Both the position numbers and the translations under genes were made by a program. Below, in pieces: positions 9,612 to 19,866 of a DNA stretch of 64,000 bases. A model generated the notes under the pieces. It did not search any database. It saw nothing but the letters and a program-made list of their open reading frames with translations, and was not told the origin of the DNA. The stretch covers positions 4,408,152 to 4,472,151 of the forward strand of contig NC_067197.1 in the NCBI RefSeq assembly GCF_000699445.3, in the 5' to 3' direction. Every line of letters starts with the position of its first letter. The stretch's first letter is position 1. Source of the stretch: Schistosoma haematobium. Lineage: Eukaryota > Platyhelminthes > Trematoda > Strigeidida > Schistosomatidae.

Positions 9612-10731
9612 GGAGCTCTGGATTAATGCGCTAGACAATGGAAACTCAGTGGATGTTGTCTACATAGACTTCAGTAAGGCTTTTGACAAGGTGCCAACTA
9701 ACAGACTGCTATTGAAGTTGGCAAACCTTGGTATTGCCGGACCTCTTTTAAAATGGATTAAGGATTTCCTAGTAGGTCGTAGGCAAAAAGTAAGAATAAA
9801 TTCCAAGTGCTCCATCTGGAGACCAGTACTTAGTGGAGTACCCCAAGGTTCCGTCCTAGGTCCTTTACTTTTTATAATGTACGTTAATGATCTTACAAGT
9901 ATAGTACAGTCTCCAATGTTATTATACGCTGACGATGTAAAAATTTGGCGAGTTATAACTGGAGACAAAGACGCATTTACTCTTCAGGCGGACTTAAATA
10001 ATATGATAAACTGGTCTAAAGAGTGGCTAATGCCTATCAACTCGGAAAAGAGTGTCTACATGCACTTGGGGGATTCAAAGGTTAAAACGTACAACATAGG
10101 GGATGTGTCATTACCCATAGTCCGGTCTCATAAGGACCTAGGGGTGACAGTGAGCAATGATCTTAAGACGACGGCCCATTGCCGGGAGGTCGCAGTTAAG
10201 GGGTTTCGAACCCTCTGGGCTTTAAAAAGGACATTCACTAAGCTTGATACTACCCGGTTCACCACATTATACACATCCTTAGTGAGAACTAAGTTAGAGA
10301 ACTGTGTTCAGGCTGCAAGCCCCTGTTTAAAAGGTGACTCAGACATACTAGAAAAGGTACAGAGGGCAGCTACGCGTGCAATTCCGGAACTCCGGGGTTT
10401 ATCATATAAAGAGCGGCTTGAAAAACTGAACCTCTTTACTCTGTCCTATCGCAGACTAAGGGGAGATCTAATATTGATGTACAGAATACTGAGAAATGAT
10501 TTCGGACCTAACTTATTCTCTCTCTTCCTTCCCACTAGATCGGGACACCTCAGAGGACATAGCAGGCGAGTAGAAAAGCCAAGAACGAACAAAATACCCG
10601 TGGCATACAGGTTTTCACACAGAGTCATCAATACTTGGAACCTGCTGCCTGAAGCAGTGGTATCCGCACCTTCAATTGACTCTTTCAAGAGAAGACTGGA
10701 CACTCACAGAAGCATACTAGAAAAGGAATAA
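9574..10731 (+). CDS. U1: E1 reverse transcriptase fragment, 385 codons (fingers deleted)
   Basis: CR1/Jockey-group RT. The first 10 residues are out-of-frame linker sequence. Genuine RT begins at LARELWINAL (about residue 11). Motif A is VDVVYIDFSKAFDKVP with Asp32, then GVPQGSVLGPLLFIMYVNDL (88-107), and the catalytic YADD at 118-121 with both Asp present. The C-terminal region ends RRLDTHRSILEKE and is typical of this clade. RT blocks upstream of motif A (fingers, about 150 residues) are missing, so an active polymerase is not expected. The ATG at 9574 is simply the first in frame and may have no biological meaning. Glu260 and Ala269 define this unit. Confidence 0.88.
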   Translation: MVRLKCSRTTLARELWINALDNGNSVDVVYIDFSKAFDKVPTNRLLLKLANLGIAGPLLKWIKDFLVGRRQKVRINSKCSIWRPVLSGVPQGSVLGPLLFIMYVNDLTSIVQSPMLLYADDVKIWRVITGDKDAFTLQADLNNMINWSKEWLMPINSEKSVYMHLGDSKVKTYNIGDVSLPIVRSHKDLGVTVSNDLKTTAHCREVAVKGFRTLWALKRTFTKLDTTRFTTLYTSLVRTKLENCVQAASPCLKGDSDILEKVQRAATRAIPELRGLSYKERLEKLNLFTLSYRRLRGDLILMYRILRNDFGPNLFSLFLPTRSGHLRGHSRRVEKPRTNKIPVAYRFSHRVINTWNLLPEAVVSAPSIDSFKRRLDTHRSILEKE

Positions 10732-10734
10732 CAT

Positions 10735-10782
10735 AGGCCGTAGGCCTTCTGTCCTTACTACACAAATCTGAATCTGAATCTG
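10735..10782 (+). repeat. E1 3' end: hairpin plus (AATCTG)3 tail (example, present in every unit)
   Basis: Just after the RT stop, AGGCC-GTA-GGCCT (10735-10747) can form a 5-bp stem with a 3-nt loop. AATCTG is repeated three times at 10765-10782. Short tandem repeats at the very 3' end are typical of CR1-group elements, and both hairpin and tail survive in the old copy at 1416-1470. Hence 10782 is taken as the retrotransposon's 3' boundary. Confidence 0.75.
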
Positions 10783-11164
10783 TAGGTCGTTCAAGTGCGA
10801 GGGCTATTTAGAATAGCTTAACTCCAACCTGTTGTTTTGAAGGTTATTGCTTTAATTGTCGGTTGAATCAATATCCTTAATTGGACGATTATAGTCAGCT
10901 GGATACTAATTAAGCTAAGCATTTGTACTCGTCCTATTGGAGGACTGACCGATTTTTACACTACAGACTTAACGACCTTTCTGTCATTTGTCAGACGTCA
11001 TCTTTTGCTGTACGTTTTCCGGTTAGAACTCAGTTTTTGTGAGAGTGCTTTTTAAGATATGACTGATGCAATTTGTTTGGTTATGACGTCCAGATCGCTG
11101 AAATCTTAATAGGAAAACTTAGGCTGCCAATCACTAGCACGCGTCAGTCCAGTCCAGACCCAGC
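10783..11164 (+). other. Spacer between E1 remnants (example, present in every unit)
   Basis: About 380 bp without ORF or retrotransposon similarity lies between the (AATCTG)n tail and the first E1 codons of the next unit. It contains T-runs that vary between units (T5 or T6 about 240 bp into the spacer, T4 or T5 slightly further on), and these cause most of the 2050-2052 length variation. It was probably genomic flank trapped when the first E1 copy was duplicated in tandem. I see no Pol III promoter, ribozyme core or poly(A) signal in it. Confidence 0.7.
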
Positions 11165-11191
11165 GTCCGGAAAGCAAACATACCAGACATC

Positions 11192-11662
11192 ATGCACTCA
11201 GCATCGTTAATAGATTGGACAATATACCCAGAGTTCTCCATTGAAACGGCCTGGGACGCATTTCGAAATTCATACTTAAAAGTTACTACACCTCACATCC
11301 CTTGCACTATACCGAAGGGGCCGAAAAACTCACCACCATGGTTCAGTAGGGAGGTCCGTATCCTTCTCCGTAAGAAAAGGAAAATGTGGGATAGATTTAG
11401 GTTACTGGGGACTGATGAGTCGAAATCTCAGTATCAAAAGGCTCCGAATACTTGTGCCTCGACCCTCCGTAAGTCTAGAAAATTGTACGAAGGAAAACTT
11501 GTTAAGGAATCCATATATTTTCCTAAACGCTTGTATTCCTTTATAAACCAAAGGACAAGGAGAAAAGGAAATATTCCTGCTCTATGGGGAGACAGTACTG
11601 CTTCATCATTAGTGGAAGACGACTTTGGTAAGGCTCAAGTGTTCTCGAACTACTTTAGCTAG
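11192..11662 (+). CDS. U2: E1 linker fragment
   Basis: Protein identical to the U1 copy. Confidence 0.85.
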   Translation: MHSASLIDWTIYPEFSIETAWDAFRNSYLKVTTPHIPCTIPKGPKNSPPWFSREVRILLRKKRKMWDRFRLLGTDESKSQYQKAPNTCASTLRKSRKLYEGKLVKESIYFPKRLYSFINQRTRRKGNIPALWGDSTASSLVEDDFGKAQVFSNYFS

Positions 11663-12782
11663 GGAGCTCTGGATTAATGCGCTAGACAATGGAAACTCAG
11701 TGGATGTTGTCTACATAGACTTCAGTAAGGCTTTTGACAAGGTGCCAACTAACAGACTGCTATTGAAGTTGGCAAACCTTGGTATTGCCGGACCTCTTTT
11801 AAAATGGATTAAGGATTTCCTAGTAGGTCGTAGGCAAAAAGTAAGAATAAATTCCAAGTGCTCCATCTGGAGACCAGTACTTAGTGGAGTACCCCAAGGT
11901 TCCGTCCTAGGTCCTTTACTTTTTATAATGTACGTTAATGATCTTACAAGTATAGTACAGTCTCCAATGTTATTATACGCTGACGATGTAAAAATTTGGC
12001 GAGTTATAACTGGAGACAAAGACGCATTTACTCTTCAGGCGGACTTAAATAATATGATAAACTGGTCTAAAGAGTGGCTAATGCCTATCAACTCGGAAAA
12101 GAGTGTCTACATGCACTTGGGGGATTCAAAGGTTAAAACGTACAACATAGGGGATGTGTCATTACCCATAGTCCGGTCTCATAAGGACCTAGGGGTGACA
12201 GTGAGCAATGATCTTAAGACGACGGCCCATTGCCGGGAGGTCGCAGTTAAGGGGTTTCGAACCCTCTGGGCTTTAAAAAGGACATTCACTAAGCTTGATA
12301 CTACCCGGTTCACCACATTATACACATCCTTAGTGAGAACTAAGTTAGAGAACTGTGTTCAGGCTGCAAGCCCCTGTTTAAAAGGTGACTCAGACATACT
12401 AGACAAGGTACAGAGGGCAGCTACGCGTGCAATTCCGGAACTCCGGGGTTTATCATATAAAGAGCGGCTTGAAAAACTGAACCTCTTTACTCTGTCCTAT
12501 CGCAGACTAAGGGGAGATCTAATATTGATGTACAGAATACTGAGAAATGATTTCGGACCTAACTTATTCTCTCTCTTCCTTCCCACTAGATCGGGACACC
12601 TCAGAGGACATAGCAGGCGAGTAGAAAAGCCAAGAACGAACAAAATACCCGTGGCATACAGGTTTTCACACCGAGTCATCAATACTTGGAACCTGCTGCC
12701 TGAAGCAGTGGTATCCGCACCTTCAATTGACTCTTTCAAGAGAAGACTGGACACTCACAGAAGCATACTAGAAAAGGAATAA
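11625..12782 (+). CDS. U2: E1 RT fragment, fingers deleted
   Basis: Differs from U1 by Asp260 (GAC for GAA) and the silent CGA codon at Arg350. It is the only Asp260 unit on the left side, between Glu260 units U1 and U3. Confidence 0.88.
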   Translation: MVRLKCSRTTLARELWINALDNGNSVDVVYIDFSKAFDKVPTNRLLLKLANLGIAGPLLKWIKDFLVGRRQKVRINSKCSIWRPVLSGVPQGSVLGPLLFIMYVNDLTSIVQSPMLLYADDVKIWRVITGDKDAFTLQADLNNMINWSKEWLMPINSEKSVYMHLGDSKVKTYNIGDVSLPIVRSHKDLGVTVSNDLKTTAHCREVAVKGFRTLWALKRTFTKLDTTRFTTLYTSLVRTKLENCVQAASPCLKGDSDILDKVQRAATRAIPELRGLSYKERLEKLNLFTLSYRRLRGDLILMYRILRNDFGPNLFSLFLPTRSGHLRGHSRRVEKPRTNKIPVAYRFSHRVINTWNLLPEAVVSAPSIDSFKRRLDTHRSILEKE

Positions 12783-13242
12783 CATAGGCCGTAGGCCTTC
12801 TGTCCTTACTACACAAATCTGAATCTGAATCTGTAGGTCGTTCAAGTGCGAGGGCTATTTAGAATAGCTTAACTCCAACCTGTTGTTTTGAAGGTTATTG
12901 CTTTAATTGTCGGTTGAATCAATATCCTTAATTGGACGATTATAGTCAGCTGGATACTAATTAAGCTAAGCATTTGTACTCGTCCTATTGGAGGACTGAC
13001 CGATTTTTACACTACAGACTTAACGACCTTTCTGTCATTTGTCAGACGTCATCTTTTGCTGTACGTTTTCCGGTTAGAACTCAGTTTTTGTGAGAGTGCT
13101 TTTTAAGATATGACTGATGCAATTTGTTTGGTTATGACGTCCAGATCGCTGAAATCTTAATAGGAAAACTTAGGCTGCCAATCACTAGCACGCGTCAGTC
13201 CAGTCCAGACCCAGCGTCCGGAAAGCAAACATACCAGACATC

Positions 13243-13713
13243 ATGCACTCAGCATCGTTAATAGATTGGACAATATACCCAGAGTTCTCCATTGAAACGG
13301 CCTGGGACGCATTTCGAAATTCATACTTAAAAGTTACTACACCTCACATCCCTTGCACTATACCGAAGGGGCCGAAAAACTCACCACCATGGTTCAGTAG
13401 GGAGGTCCGTATCCTTCTCCGTAAGAAAAGGAAAATGTGGGATAGATTTAGGTTACTGGGGACTGATGAGTCGAAATCTCAGTATCAAAAGGCTCCGAAT
13501 ACTTGTGCCTCGACCCTCCGTAAGTCTAGAAAATTGTACGAAGGAAAACTTGTTAAGGAATCCATATATTTTCCTAAACGCTTGTATTCCTTTATAAACC
13601 AAAGGACAAGGAGAAAAGGAAATATTCCTGCTCTATGGGGAGACAGTACTGCTTCATCATTAGTGGAAGACGACTTTGGTAAGGCTCAAGTGTTCTCGAA
13701 CTACTTTAGCTAG
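13243..13713 (+). CDS. U3: E1 linker fragment
   Basis: Protein identical to U1. Confidence 0.85.
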   Translation: MHSASLIDWTIYPEFSIETAWDAFRNSYLKVTTPHIPCTIPKGPKNSPPWFSREVRILLRKKRKMWDRFRLLGTDESKSQYQKAPNTCASTLRKSRKLYEGKLVKESIYFPKRLYSFINQRTRRKGNIPALWGDSTASSLVEDDFGKAQVFSNYFS

Positions 13714-14833
13714 GGAGCTCTGGATTAATGCGCTAGACAATGGAAACTCAGTGGATGTTGTCTACATAGACTTCAGTAAGGCTTTTGACAAGGTGCCAAC
13801 TAACAGACTGCTATTGAAGTTGGCAAACCTTGGTATTGCCGGACCTCTTTTAAAATGGATTAAGGATTTCCTAGTAGGTCGTAGGCAAAAAGTAAGAATA
13901 AATTCCAAGTGCTCCATCTGGAGACCAGTACTTAGTGGAGTACCCCAAGGTTCCGTCCTAGGTCCTTTACTTTTTATAATGTACGTTAATGATCTTACAA
14001 GTATAGTACAGTCTCCAATGTTATTATACGCTGACGATGTAAAAATTTGGCGAGTTATAACTGGAGACAAAGACGCATTTACTCTTCAGGCGGACTTAAA
14101 TAATATGATAAACTGGTCTAAAGAGTGGCTAATGCCTATCAACTCGGAAAAGAGTGTCTACATGCACTTGGGGGATTCAAAGGTTAAAACGTACAACATA
14201 GGGGATGTGTCATTACCCATAGTCCGGTCTCATAAGGACCTAGGGGTGACAGTGAGCAATGATCTTAAGACGACGGCTCATTGCCGGGAGGTCGCAGTTA
14301 AGGGGTTTCGAACCCTCTGGGCTTTAAAAAGGACATTCACTAAGCTTGATACTACCCGGTTCACCACATTATACACATCCTTAGTGAGAACTAAGTTAGA
14401 GAACTGTGTTCAGGCTGCAAGCCCCTGTTTAAAAGGTGACTCAGACATACTAGAAAAGGTACAGAGGGCAGCTACGCGTGCAATTCCGGAACTCCGGGGT
14501 TTATCATATAAAGAGCGGCTTGAAAAACTGAACCTCTTTACTCTGTCCTATCGCAGACTAAGGGGAGATCTAATATTGATGTACAGAATACTGAGAAATG
14601 ATTTCGGACCTAACTTATTCTCTCTCTTCCTTCCCACTAGATCGGGACACCTCAGAGGACATAGCAGGCGAGTAGAAAAGCCAAGAACGAACAAAATACC
14701 CGTGGCATACAGGTTTTCACACCGAGTCATCAATACTTGGAACCTGCTGCCTGAAGCAGTGGTATCCGCACCTTCAATTGACTCTTTCAAGAGAAGACTG
14801 GACACTCACAGAAGCATACTAGAAAAGGAATAA
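13676..14833 (+). CDS. U3: E1 RT fragment, fingers deleted
   Basis: Glu260, Ala269. Carries a private silent change at Ala201 (GCT for GCC, near 14279). Confidence 0.88.
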   Translation: MVRLKCSRTTLARELWINALDNGNSVDVVYIDFSKAFDKVPTNRLLLKLANLGIAGPLLKWIKDFLVGRRQKVRINSKCSIWRPVLSGVPQGSVLGPLLFIMYVNDLTSIVQSPMLLYADDVKIWRVITGDKDAFTLQADLNNMINWSKEWLMPINSEKSVYMHLGDSKVKTYNIGDVSLPIVRSHKDLGVTVSNDLKTTAHCREVAVKGFRTLWALKRTFTKLDTTRFTTLYTSLVRTKLENCVQAASPCLKGDSDILEKVQRAATRAIPELRGLSYKERLEKLNLFTLSYRRLRGDLILMYRILRNDFGPNLFSLFLPTRSGHLRGHSRRVEKPRTNKIPVAYRFSHRVINTWNLLPEAVVSAPSIDSFKRRLDTHRSILEKE

Positions 14834-15293
14834 CATAGGCCGTAGGCCTTCTGTCCTTACTACACAAATCTGAATCTGAATCTGTAGGTCGTTCAAGTGC
14901 GAGGGCTATTTAGAATAGCTTAACTCCAACCTGTTGTTTTGAAGGTTATTGCTTTAATTGTCGGTTGAATCAATATCCTTAATTGGACGATTATAGTCAG
15001 CTGGATACTAATTAAGCTAAGCATTTGTACTCGTCCTATTGGAGGACTGACCGATTTTTACACTACAGACTTAACGACCTTTCTGTCATTTGTCAGACGT
15101 CATCTTTTGCTGTACGTTTTCCGGTTAGAACTCAGTTTTTGTGAGAGTGCTTTTTAAGATATGACTGATGCAATTTGTTTGGTTATGACGTCCAGATCGC
15201 TGAAATCTTAATAGGAAAACTTAGGCTGCCAATCACTAGCACGCGTCAGTCCAGTCCAGACCCAGCGTCCGGAAAGCAAACATACCAGACATC

Positions 15294-15764
15294 ATGCACT
15301 CAGCATCGTTAATAGATTGGACAATATACCCAGAGTTCTCCATTGAAACGGCCTGGGACGCATTTCGAAATTCATACTTAAAAGTTACTACACCTCACAT
15401 CCCTTGCACTATACCGAAGGGGCCGAAAAACTCACCACCATGGTTCAGTAGGGAGGTCCGTATCCTTCTCCGTAAGAAAAGGAAAATGTGGGATAGATTT
15501 AGGTTACTGGGGACTGATGAGTCGAAATCTCAGTATCAAAAGGCTCCGAATACTTGTGCCTCGACCCTCCGTAAGTCTAGAAAATTGTACGAAGGAAAAC
15601 TTGTTAAGGAATCCATATATTTTCCTAAACGCTTGTATTCCTTTATAAACCAAAGGACAAGGAGAAAAGGAAATATTCCTGCTCTATGGGGAGACAGTAC
15701 TGCTTCATCATTAGTGGAAGACGACTTTGGTAAGGCTCAAGTGTTCTCGAACTACTTTAGCTAG
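15294..15764 (+). CDS. U4: E1 linker fragment
   Basis: Protein identical to U1. Confidence 0.85.
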   Translation: MHSASLIDWTIYPEFSIETAWDAFRNSYLKVTTPHIPCTIPKGPKNSPPWFSREVRILLRKKRKMWDRFRLLGTDESKSQYQKAPNTCASTLRKSRKLYEGKLVKESIYFPKRLYSFINQRTRRKGNIPALWGDSTASSLVEDDFGKAQVFSNYFS

Positions 15765-16884
15765 GGAGCTCTGGATTAATGCGCTAGACAATGGAAACTC
15801 AGTGGATGTTGTCTACATAGACTTCAGTAAGGCTTTTGACAAGGTGCCAACTAACAGACTGCTATTGAAGTTGGCAAACCTTGGTATTGCCGGACCTCTT
15901 TTAAAATGGATTAAGGATTTCCTAGTAGGTCGTAGGCAAAAAGTAAGAATAAATTCCAAGTGCTCCATCTGGAGACCAGTACTTAGTGGAGTACCCCAAG
16001 GTTCCGTCCTAGGTCCTTTACTTTTTATAATGTACGTTAATGATCTTACAAGTATAGTACAGTCTCCAATGTTATTATACGCTGACGATGTAAAAATTTG
16101 GCGAGTTATAACTGGAGACAAAGACGCATTTACTCTTCAGGCGGACTTAAATAATATGATAAACTGGTCTAAAGAGTGGCTAATGCCTATCAACTCGGAA
16201 AAGAGTGTCTACATGCACTTGGGGGATTCAAAGGTTAAAACGTACAACATAGGGGATGTGTCATTACCCATAGTCCGGTCTCATAAGGACCTAGGGGTGA
16301 CAGTGAGCAATGATCTTAAGACGACGGCCCATTGCCGGGAGGTCGCAGTTAAGGGGTTTCGAACCCTCTGGGCTTTAAAAAGGACATTCACTAAGCTTGA
16401 TACTACCCGGTTCACCACATTATACACATCCTTAGTGAGAACTAAGTTAGAGAACTGTGTTCAGGCTGCAAGCCCCTGTTTAAAAGGTGACTCAGACATA
16501 CTAGAAAAGGTACAGAGAGCAGCTACGCGTGCAATTCCGGAACTCCGGGGTTTATCATATAAAGAGCGGCTTGAAAAACTGAACCTCTTTACTCTGTCCT
16601 ATCGCAGACTAAGGGGAGATCTAATATTGATGTACAGAATACTGAGAAATGATTTCGGACCTAACTTATTCTCTCTCTTCCTTCCCACTAGATCGGGACA
16701 CCTCAGAGGACATAGCAGGCGAGTAGAAAAGCCAAGAACGAACAAAATACCCGTGGCATACAGGTTTTCACACCGAGTCATCAATACTTGGAACCTGCTG
16801 CCTGAAGCAGTGGTATCCGCACCTTCAATTGACTCTTTCAAGAGAAGACTGGACACTCACAGAAGCATACTAGAAAAGGAATAA
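15727..16884 (+). CDS. U4: E1 RT fragment, fingers deleted
   Basis: Last Glu260 unit before the long Asp260 block; Ala269. Private silent AGA for AGG at Arg264 (near 16517). Confidence 0.88.
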   Translation: MVRLKCSRTTLARELWINALDNGNSVDVVYIDFSKAFDKVPTNRLLLKLANLGIAGPLLKWIKDFLVGRRQKVRINSKCSIWRPVLSGVPQGSVLGPLLFIMYVNDLTSIVQSPMLLYADDVKIWRVITGDKDAFTLQADLNNMINWSKEWLMPINSEKSVYMHLGDSKVKTYNIGDVSLPIVRSHKDLGVTVSNDLKTTAHCREVAVKGFRTLWALKRTFTKLDTTRFTTLYTSLVRTKLENCVQAASPCLKGDSDILEKVQRAATRAIPELRGLSYKERLEKLNLFTLSYRRLRGDLILMYRILRNDFGPNLFSLFLPTRSGHLRGHSRRVEKPRTNKIPVAYRFSHRVINTWNLLPEAVVSAPSIDSFKRRLDTHRSILEKE

Positions 16885-17345
16885 CATAGGCCGTAGGCCT
16901 TCTGTCCTTACTACACAAATCTGAATCTGAATCTGTAGGTCGTTCAAGTGCGAGGGCTATTTAGAATAGCTTAACTCCAACCTGTTGTTTTGAAGGTTAT
17001 TGCTTTAATTGTCGGTTGAATCAATATCCTTAATTGGACGATTATAGTCAGCTGGATACTAATTAAGCTAAGCATTTGTACTCGTCCTATTGGAGGACTG
17101 ACCGATTTTTACACTACAGACTTAACGACCTTTCTGTCATTTGTCAGACGTCATCTTTTGCTGTACGTTTTCCGGTTAGAACTCAGTTTTTTGTGAGAGT
17201 GCTTTTTAAGATATGACTGATGCAATTTGTTTGGTTATGACGTCCAGATCGCTGAAATCTTAATAGGAAAACTTAGGCTGCCAATCACTAGCACGCGTCA
17301 GTCCAGTCCAGACCCAGCGTCCGGAAAGCAAACATACCAGACATC

Positions 17346-17816
17346 ATGCACTCAGCATCGTTAATAGATTGGACAATATACCCAGAGTTCTCCATTGAAA
17401 CGGCCTGGGACGCATTTCGAAATTCATACTTAAAAGTTACTACACCTCACATCCCTTGCACTATACCGAAGGGGCCGAAAAACTCACCACCATGGTTCAG
17501 TAGGGAGGTCCGTATCCTTCTCCGTAAGAAAAGGAAAATGTGGGATAGATTTAGGTTACTGGGGACTGATGAGTCGAAATCTCAGTATCAAAAGGCTCCG
17601 AATACTTGTGCCTCGACCCTCCGTAAGTCTAGAAAATTGTACGAAGGAAAACTTGTTAAGGAATCCATATATTTTCCTAAACGCTTGTATTCCTTTATAA
17701 ACCAAAGGACAAGGAGAAAAGGAAATATTCCTGCTCTATGGGGAGACAGTACTGCTTCATCATTAGTGGAAGACGACTTTGGTAAGGCTCAAGTGTTCTC
17801 GAACTACTTTAGCTAG
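17346..17816 (+). CDS. U5: E1 linker fragment
   Basis: Protein identical to U1. The preceding spacer is the first with the T6 run. Confidence 0.85.
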   Translation: MHSASLIDWTIYPEFSIETAWDAFRNSYLKVTTPHIPCTIPKGPKNSPPWFSREVRILLRKKRKMWDRFRLLGTDESKSQYQKAPNTCASTLRKSRKLYEGKLVKESIYFPKRLYSFINQRTRRKGNIPALWGDSTASSLVEDDFGKAQVFSNYFS

Positions 17817-18936
17817 GGAGCTCTGGATTAATGCGCTAGACAATGGAAACTCAGTGGATGTTGTCTACATAGACTTCAGTAAGGCTTTTGACAAGGTGCC
17901 AACTAACAGACTGCTATTGAAGTTGGCAAACCTTGGTATTGCCGGACCTCTTTTAAAATGGATTAAGGATTTCCTAGTAGGTCGTAGGCAAAAAGTAAGA
18001 ATAAATTCCAAGTGCTCCATCTGGAGACCAGTACTTAGTGGAGTACCCCAAGGTTCCGTCCTAGGTCCTTTACTTTTTATAATGTACGTTAATGATCTTA
18101 CAAGTATAGTACAGTCTCCAATGTTATTATACGCTGACGATGTAAAAATTTGGCGAGTTATAACTGGAGACAAAGACGCATTTACTCTTCAGGCGGACTT
18201 AAATAATATGATAAACTGGTCTAAAGAGTGGCTAATGCCTATCAACTCGGAAAAGAGTGTCTACATGCACTTGGGGGATTCAAAGGTTAAAACGTACAAC
18301 ATAGGGGATGTGTCATTACCCATAGTCCGGTCTCATAAGGACCTAGGGGTGACAGTGAGCAATGATCTTAAGACGACGGCCCATTGCCGGGAGGTCGCAG
18401 TTAAGGGGTTTCGAACCCTCTGGGCTTTAAAAAGGACATTCACTAAGCTTGATACTACCCGGTTCACCACATTATACACATCCTTAGTGAGAACTAAGTT
18501 AGAGAACTGTGTTCAGGCTGCAAGCCCCTGTTTAAAAGGTGACTCAGACATACTAGACAAGGTACAGAGGGCAGCTACGCGTGCAATTCCGGAACTCCGG
18601 GGTTTATCATATAAAGAGCGGCTTGAAAAACTGAACCTCTTTACTCTGTCCTATCGCAGACTAAGGGGAGATCTAATATTGATGTACAGAATACTGAGAA
18701 ATGATTTCGGACCTAACTTATTCTCTCTCTTCCTTCCCACTAGATCGGGACACCTCAGAGGACATAGCAGGCGAGTAGAAAAGCCAAGAACGAACAAAAT
18801 ACCCGTGGCATACAGGTTTTCACACCGAGTCATCAATACTTGGAACCTGCTGCCTGAAGCAGTGGTATCCGCACCTTCAATTGACTCTTTCAAGAGAAGA
18901 CTGGACACTCACAGAAGCATACTAGAAAAGGAATAA
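17779..18936 (+). CDS. U5: E1 RT fragment, fingers deleted
   Basis: Asp260, Ala269; starts the Asp260 block that runs to U20. Confidence 0.88.
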   Translation: MVRLKCSRTTLARELWINALDNGNSVDVVYIDFSKAFDKVPTNRLLLKLANLGIAGPLLKWIKDFLVGRRQKVRINSKCSIWRPVLSGVPQGSVLGPLLFIMYVNDLTSIVQSPMLLYADDVKIWRVITGDKDAFTLQADLNNMINWSKEWLMPINSEKSVYMHLGDSKVKTYNIGDVSLPIVRSHKDLGVTVSNDLKTTAHCREVAVKGFRTLWALKRTFTKLDTTRFTTLYTSLVRTKLENCVQAASPCLKGDSDILDKVQRAATRAIPELRGLSYKERLEKLNLFTLSYRRLRGDLILMYRILRNDFGPNLFSLFLPTRSGHLRGHSRRVEKPRTNKIPVAYRFSHRVINTWNLLPEAVVSAPSIDSFKRRLDTHRSILEKE

Positions 18937-19395
18937 CATAGGCCGTAGGCCTTCTGTCCTTACTACACAAATCTGAATCTGAATCTGTAGGTCGTTCAAG
19001 TGCGAGGGCTATTTAGAATAGCTTAACTCCAACCTGTTGTTTTGAAGGTTATTGCTTTAATTGTCGGTTGAATCAATATCCTTAATTGGACGATTATAGT
19101 CAGCTGGATACTAATTAAGCTAAGCATTTGTACTCGTCCTATTGGAGGACTGACCGATTTTTACACTACAGACTTAACGACCTTTCTGTCATTTGTCAGA
19201 CGTCATCTTTTGCTGTACGTTTTCCGGTTAGAACTCAGTTTTTGTGAGAGTGCTTTTAAGATATGACTGATGCAATTTGTTTGGTTATGACGTCCAGATC
19301 GCTGAAATCTTAATAGGAAAACTTAGGCTGCCAATCACTAGCACGCGTCAGTCCAGTCCAGACCCAGCGTCCGGAAAGCAAACATACCAGACATC

Positions 19396-19866
19396 ATGCA
19401 CTCAGCATCGTTAATAGATTGGACAATATACCCAGAGTTCTCCATTGAAACGGCCTGGGACGCATTTCGAAATTCATACTTAAAAGTTACTACACCTCAC
19501 ATCCCTTGCACTATACCGAAGGGGCCGAAAAACTCACCACCATGGTTCAGTAGGGAGGTCCGTATCCTTCTCCGTAAGAAAAGGAAAATGTGGGATAGAT
19601 TTAGGTTACTGGGGACTGATGAGTCGAAATCTCAGTATCAAAAGGCTCCGAATACTTGTGCCTCGACCCTCCGTAAGTCTAGAAAATTGTACGAAGGAAA
19701 ACTTGTTAAGGAATCCATATATTTTCCTAAACGCTTGTATTCCTTTATAAACCAAAGGACAAGGAGAAAAGGAAATATTCCTGCTCTATGGGGAGACAGT
19801 ACTGCTTCATCATTAGTGGAAGACGACTTTGGTAAGGCTCAAGTGTTCTCGAACTACTTTAGCTAG
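19396..19866 (+). CDS. U6: E1 linker fragment
   Basis: Protein identical to U1. The preceding spacer has the rare T4 variant (GTGCTTTTAAG near 19250), otherwise seen only before U13. Confidence 0.85.
   Translation: MHSASLIDWTIYPEFSIETAWDAFRNSYLKVTTPHIPCTIPKGPKNSPPWFSREVRILLRKKRKMWDRFRLLGTDESKSQYQKAPNTCASTLRKSRKLYEGKLVKESIYFPKRLYSFINQRTRRKGNIPALWGDSTASSLVEDDFGKAQVFSNYFS

Noticed and set aside
9660..9968. Repeated minus-strand frames of 102 and 85 codons in each unit.
   Set aside because: They are antisense to the RT codons, match no family, and persist only because the units are identical.
10198..10216. Perfect Pol III B-box-like GGTTCGAAACC on the minus strand of each unit.
   Set aside because: It lies in RT codons (KGFRTLW), there is no A box at a suitable distance and no tRNA-like fold.
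9574..10731. Units as active reverse transcriptases (YADD intact, long open frame).
   Set aside because: RT blocks upstream of motif A and the endonuclease are absent in all units, and the ATG lies in out-of-frame linker sequence.
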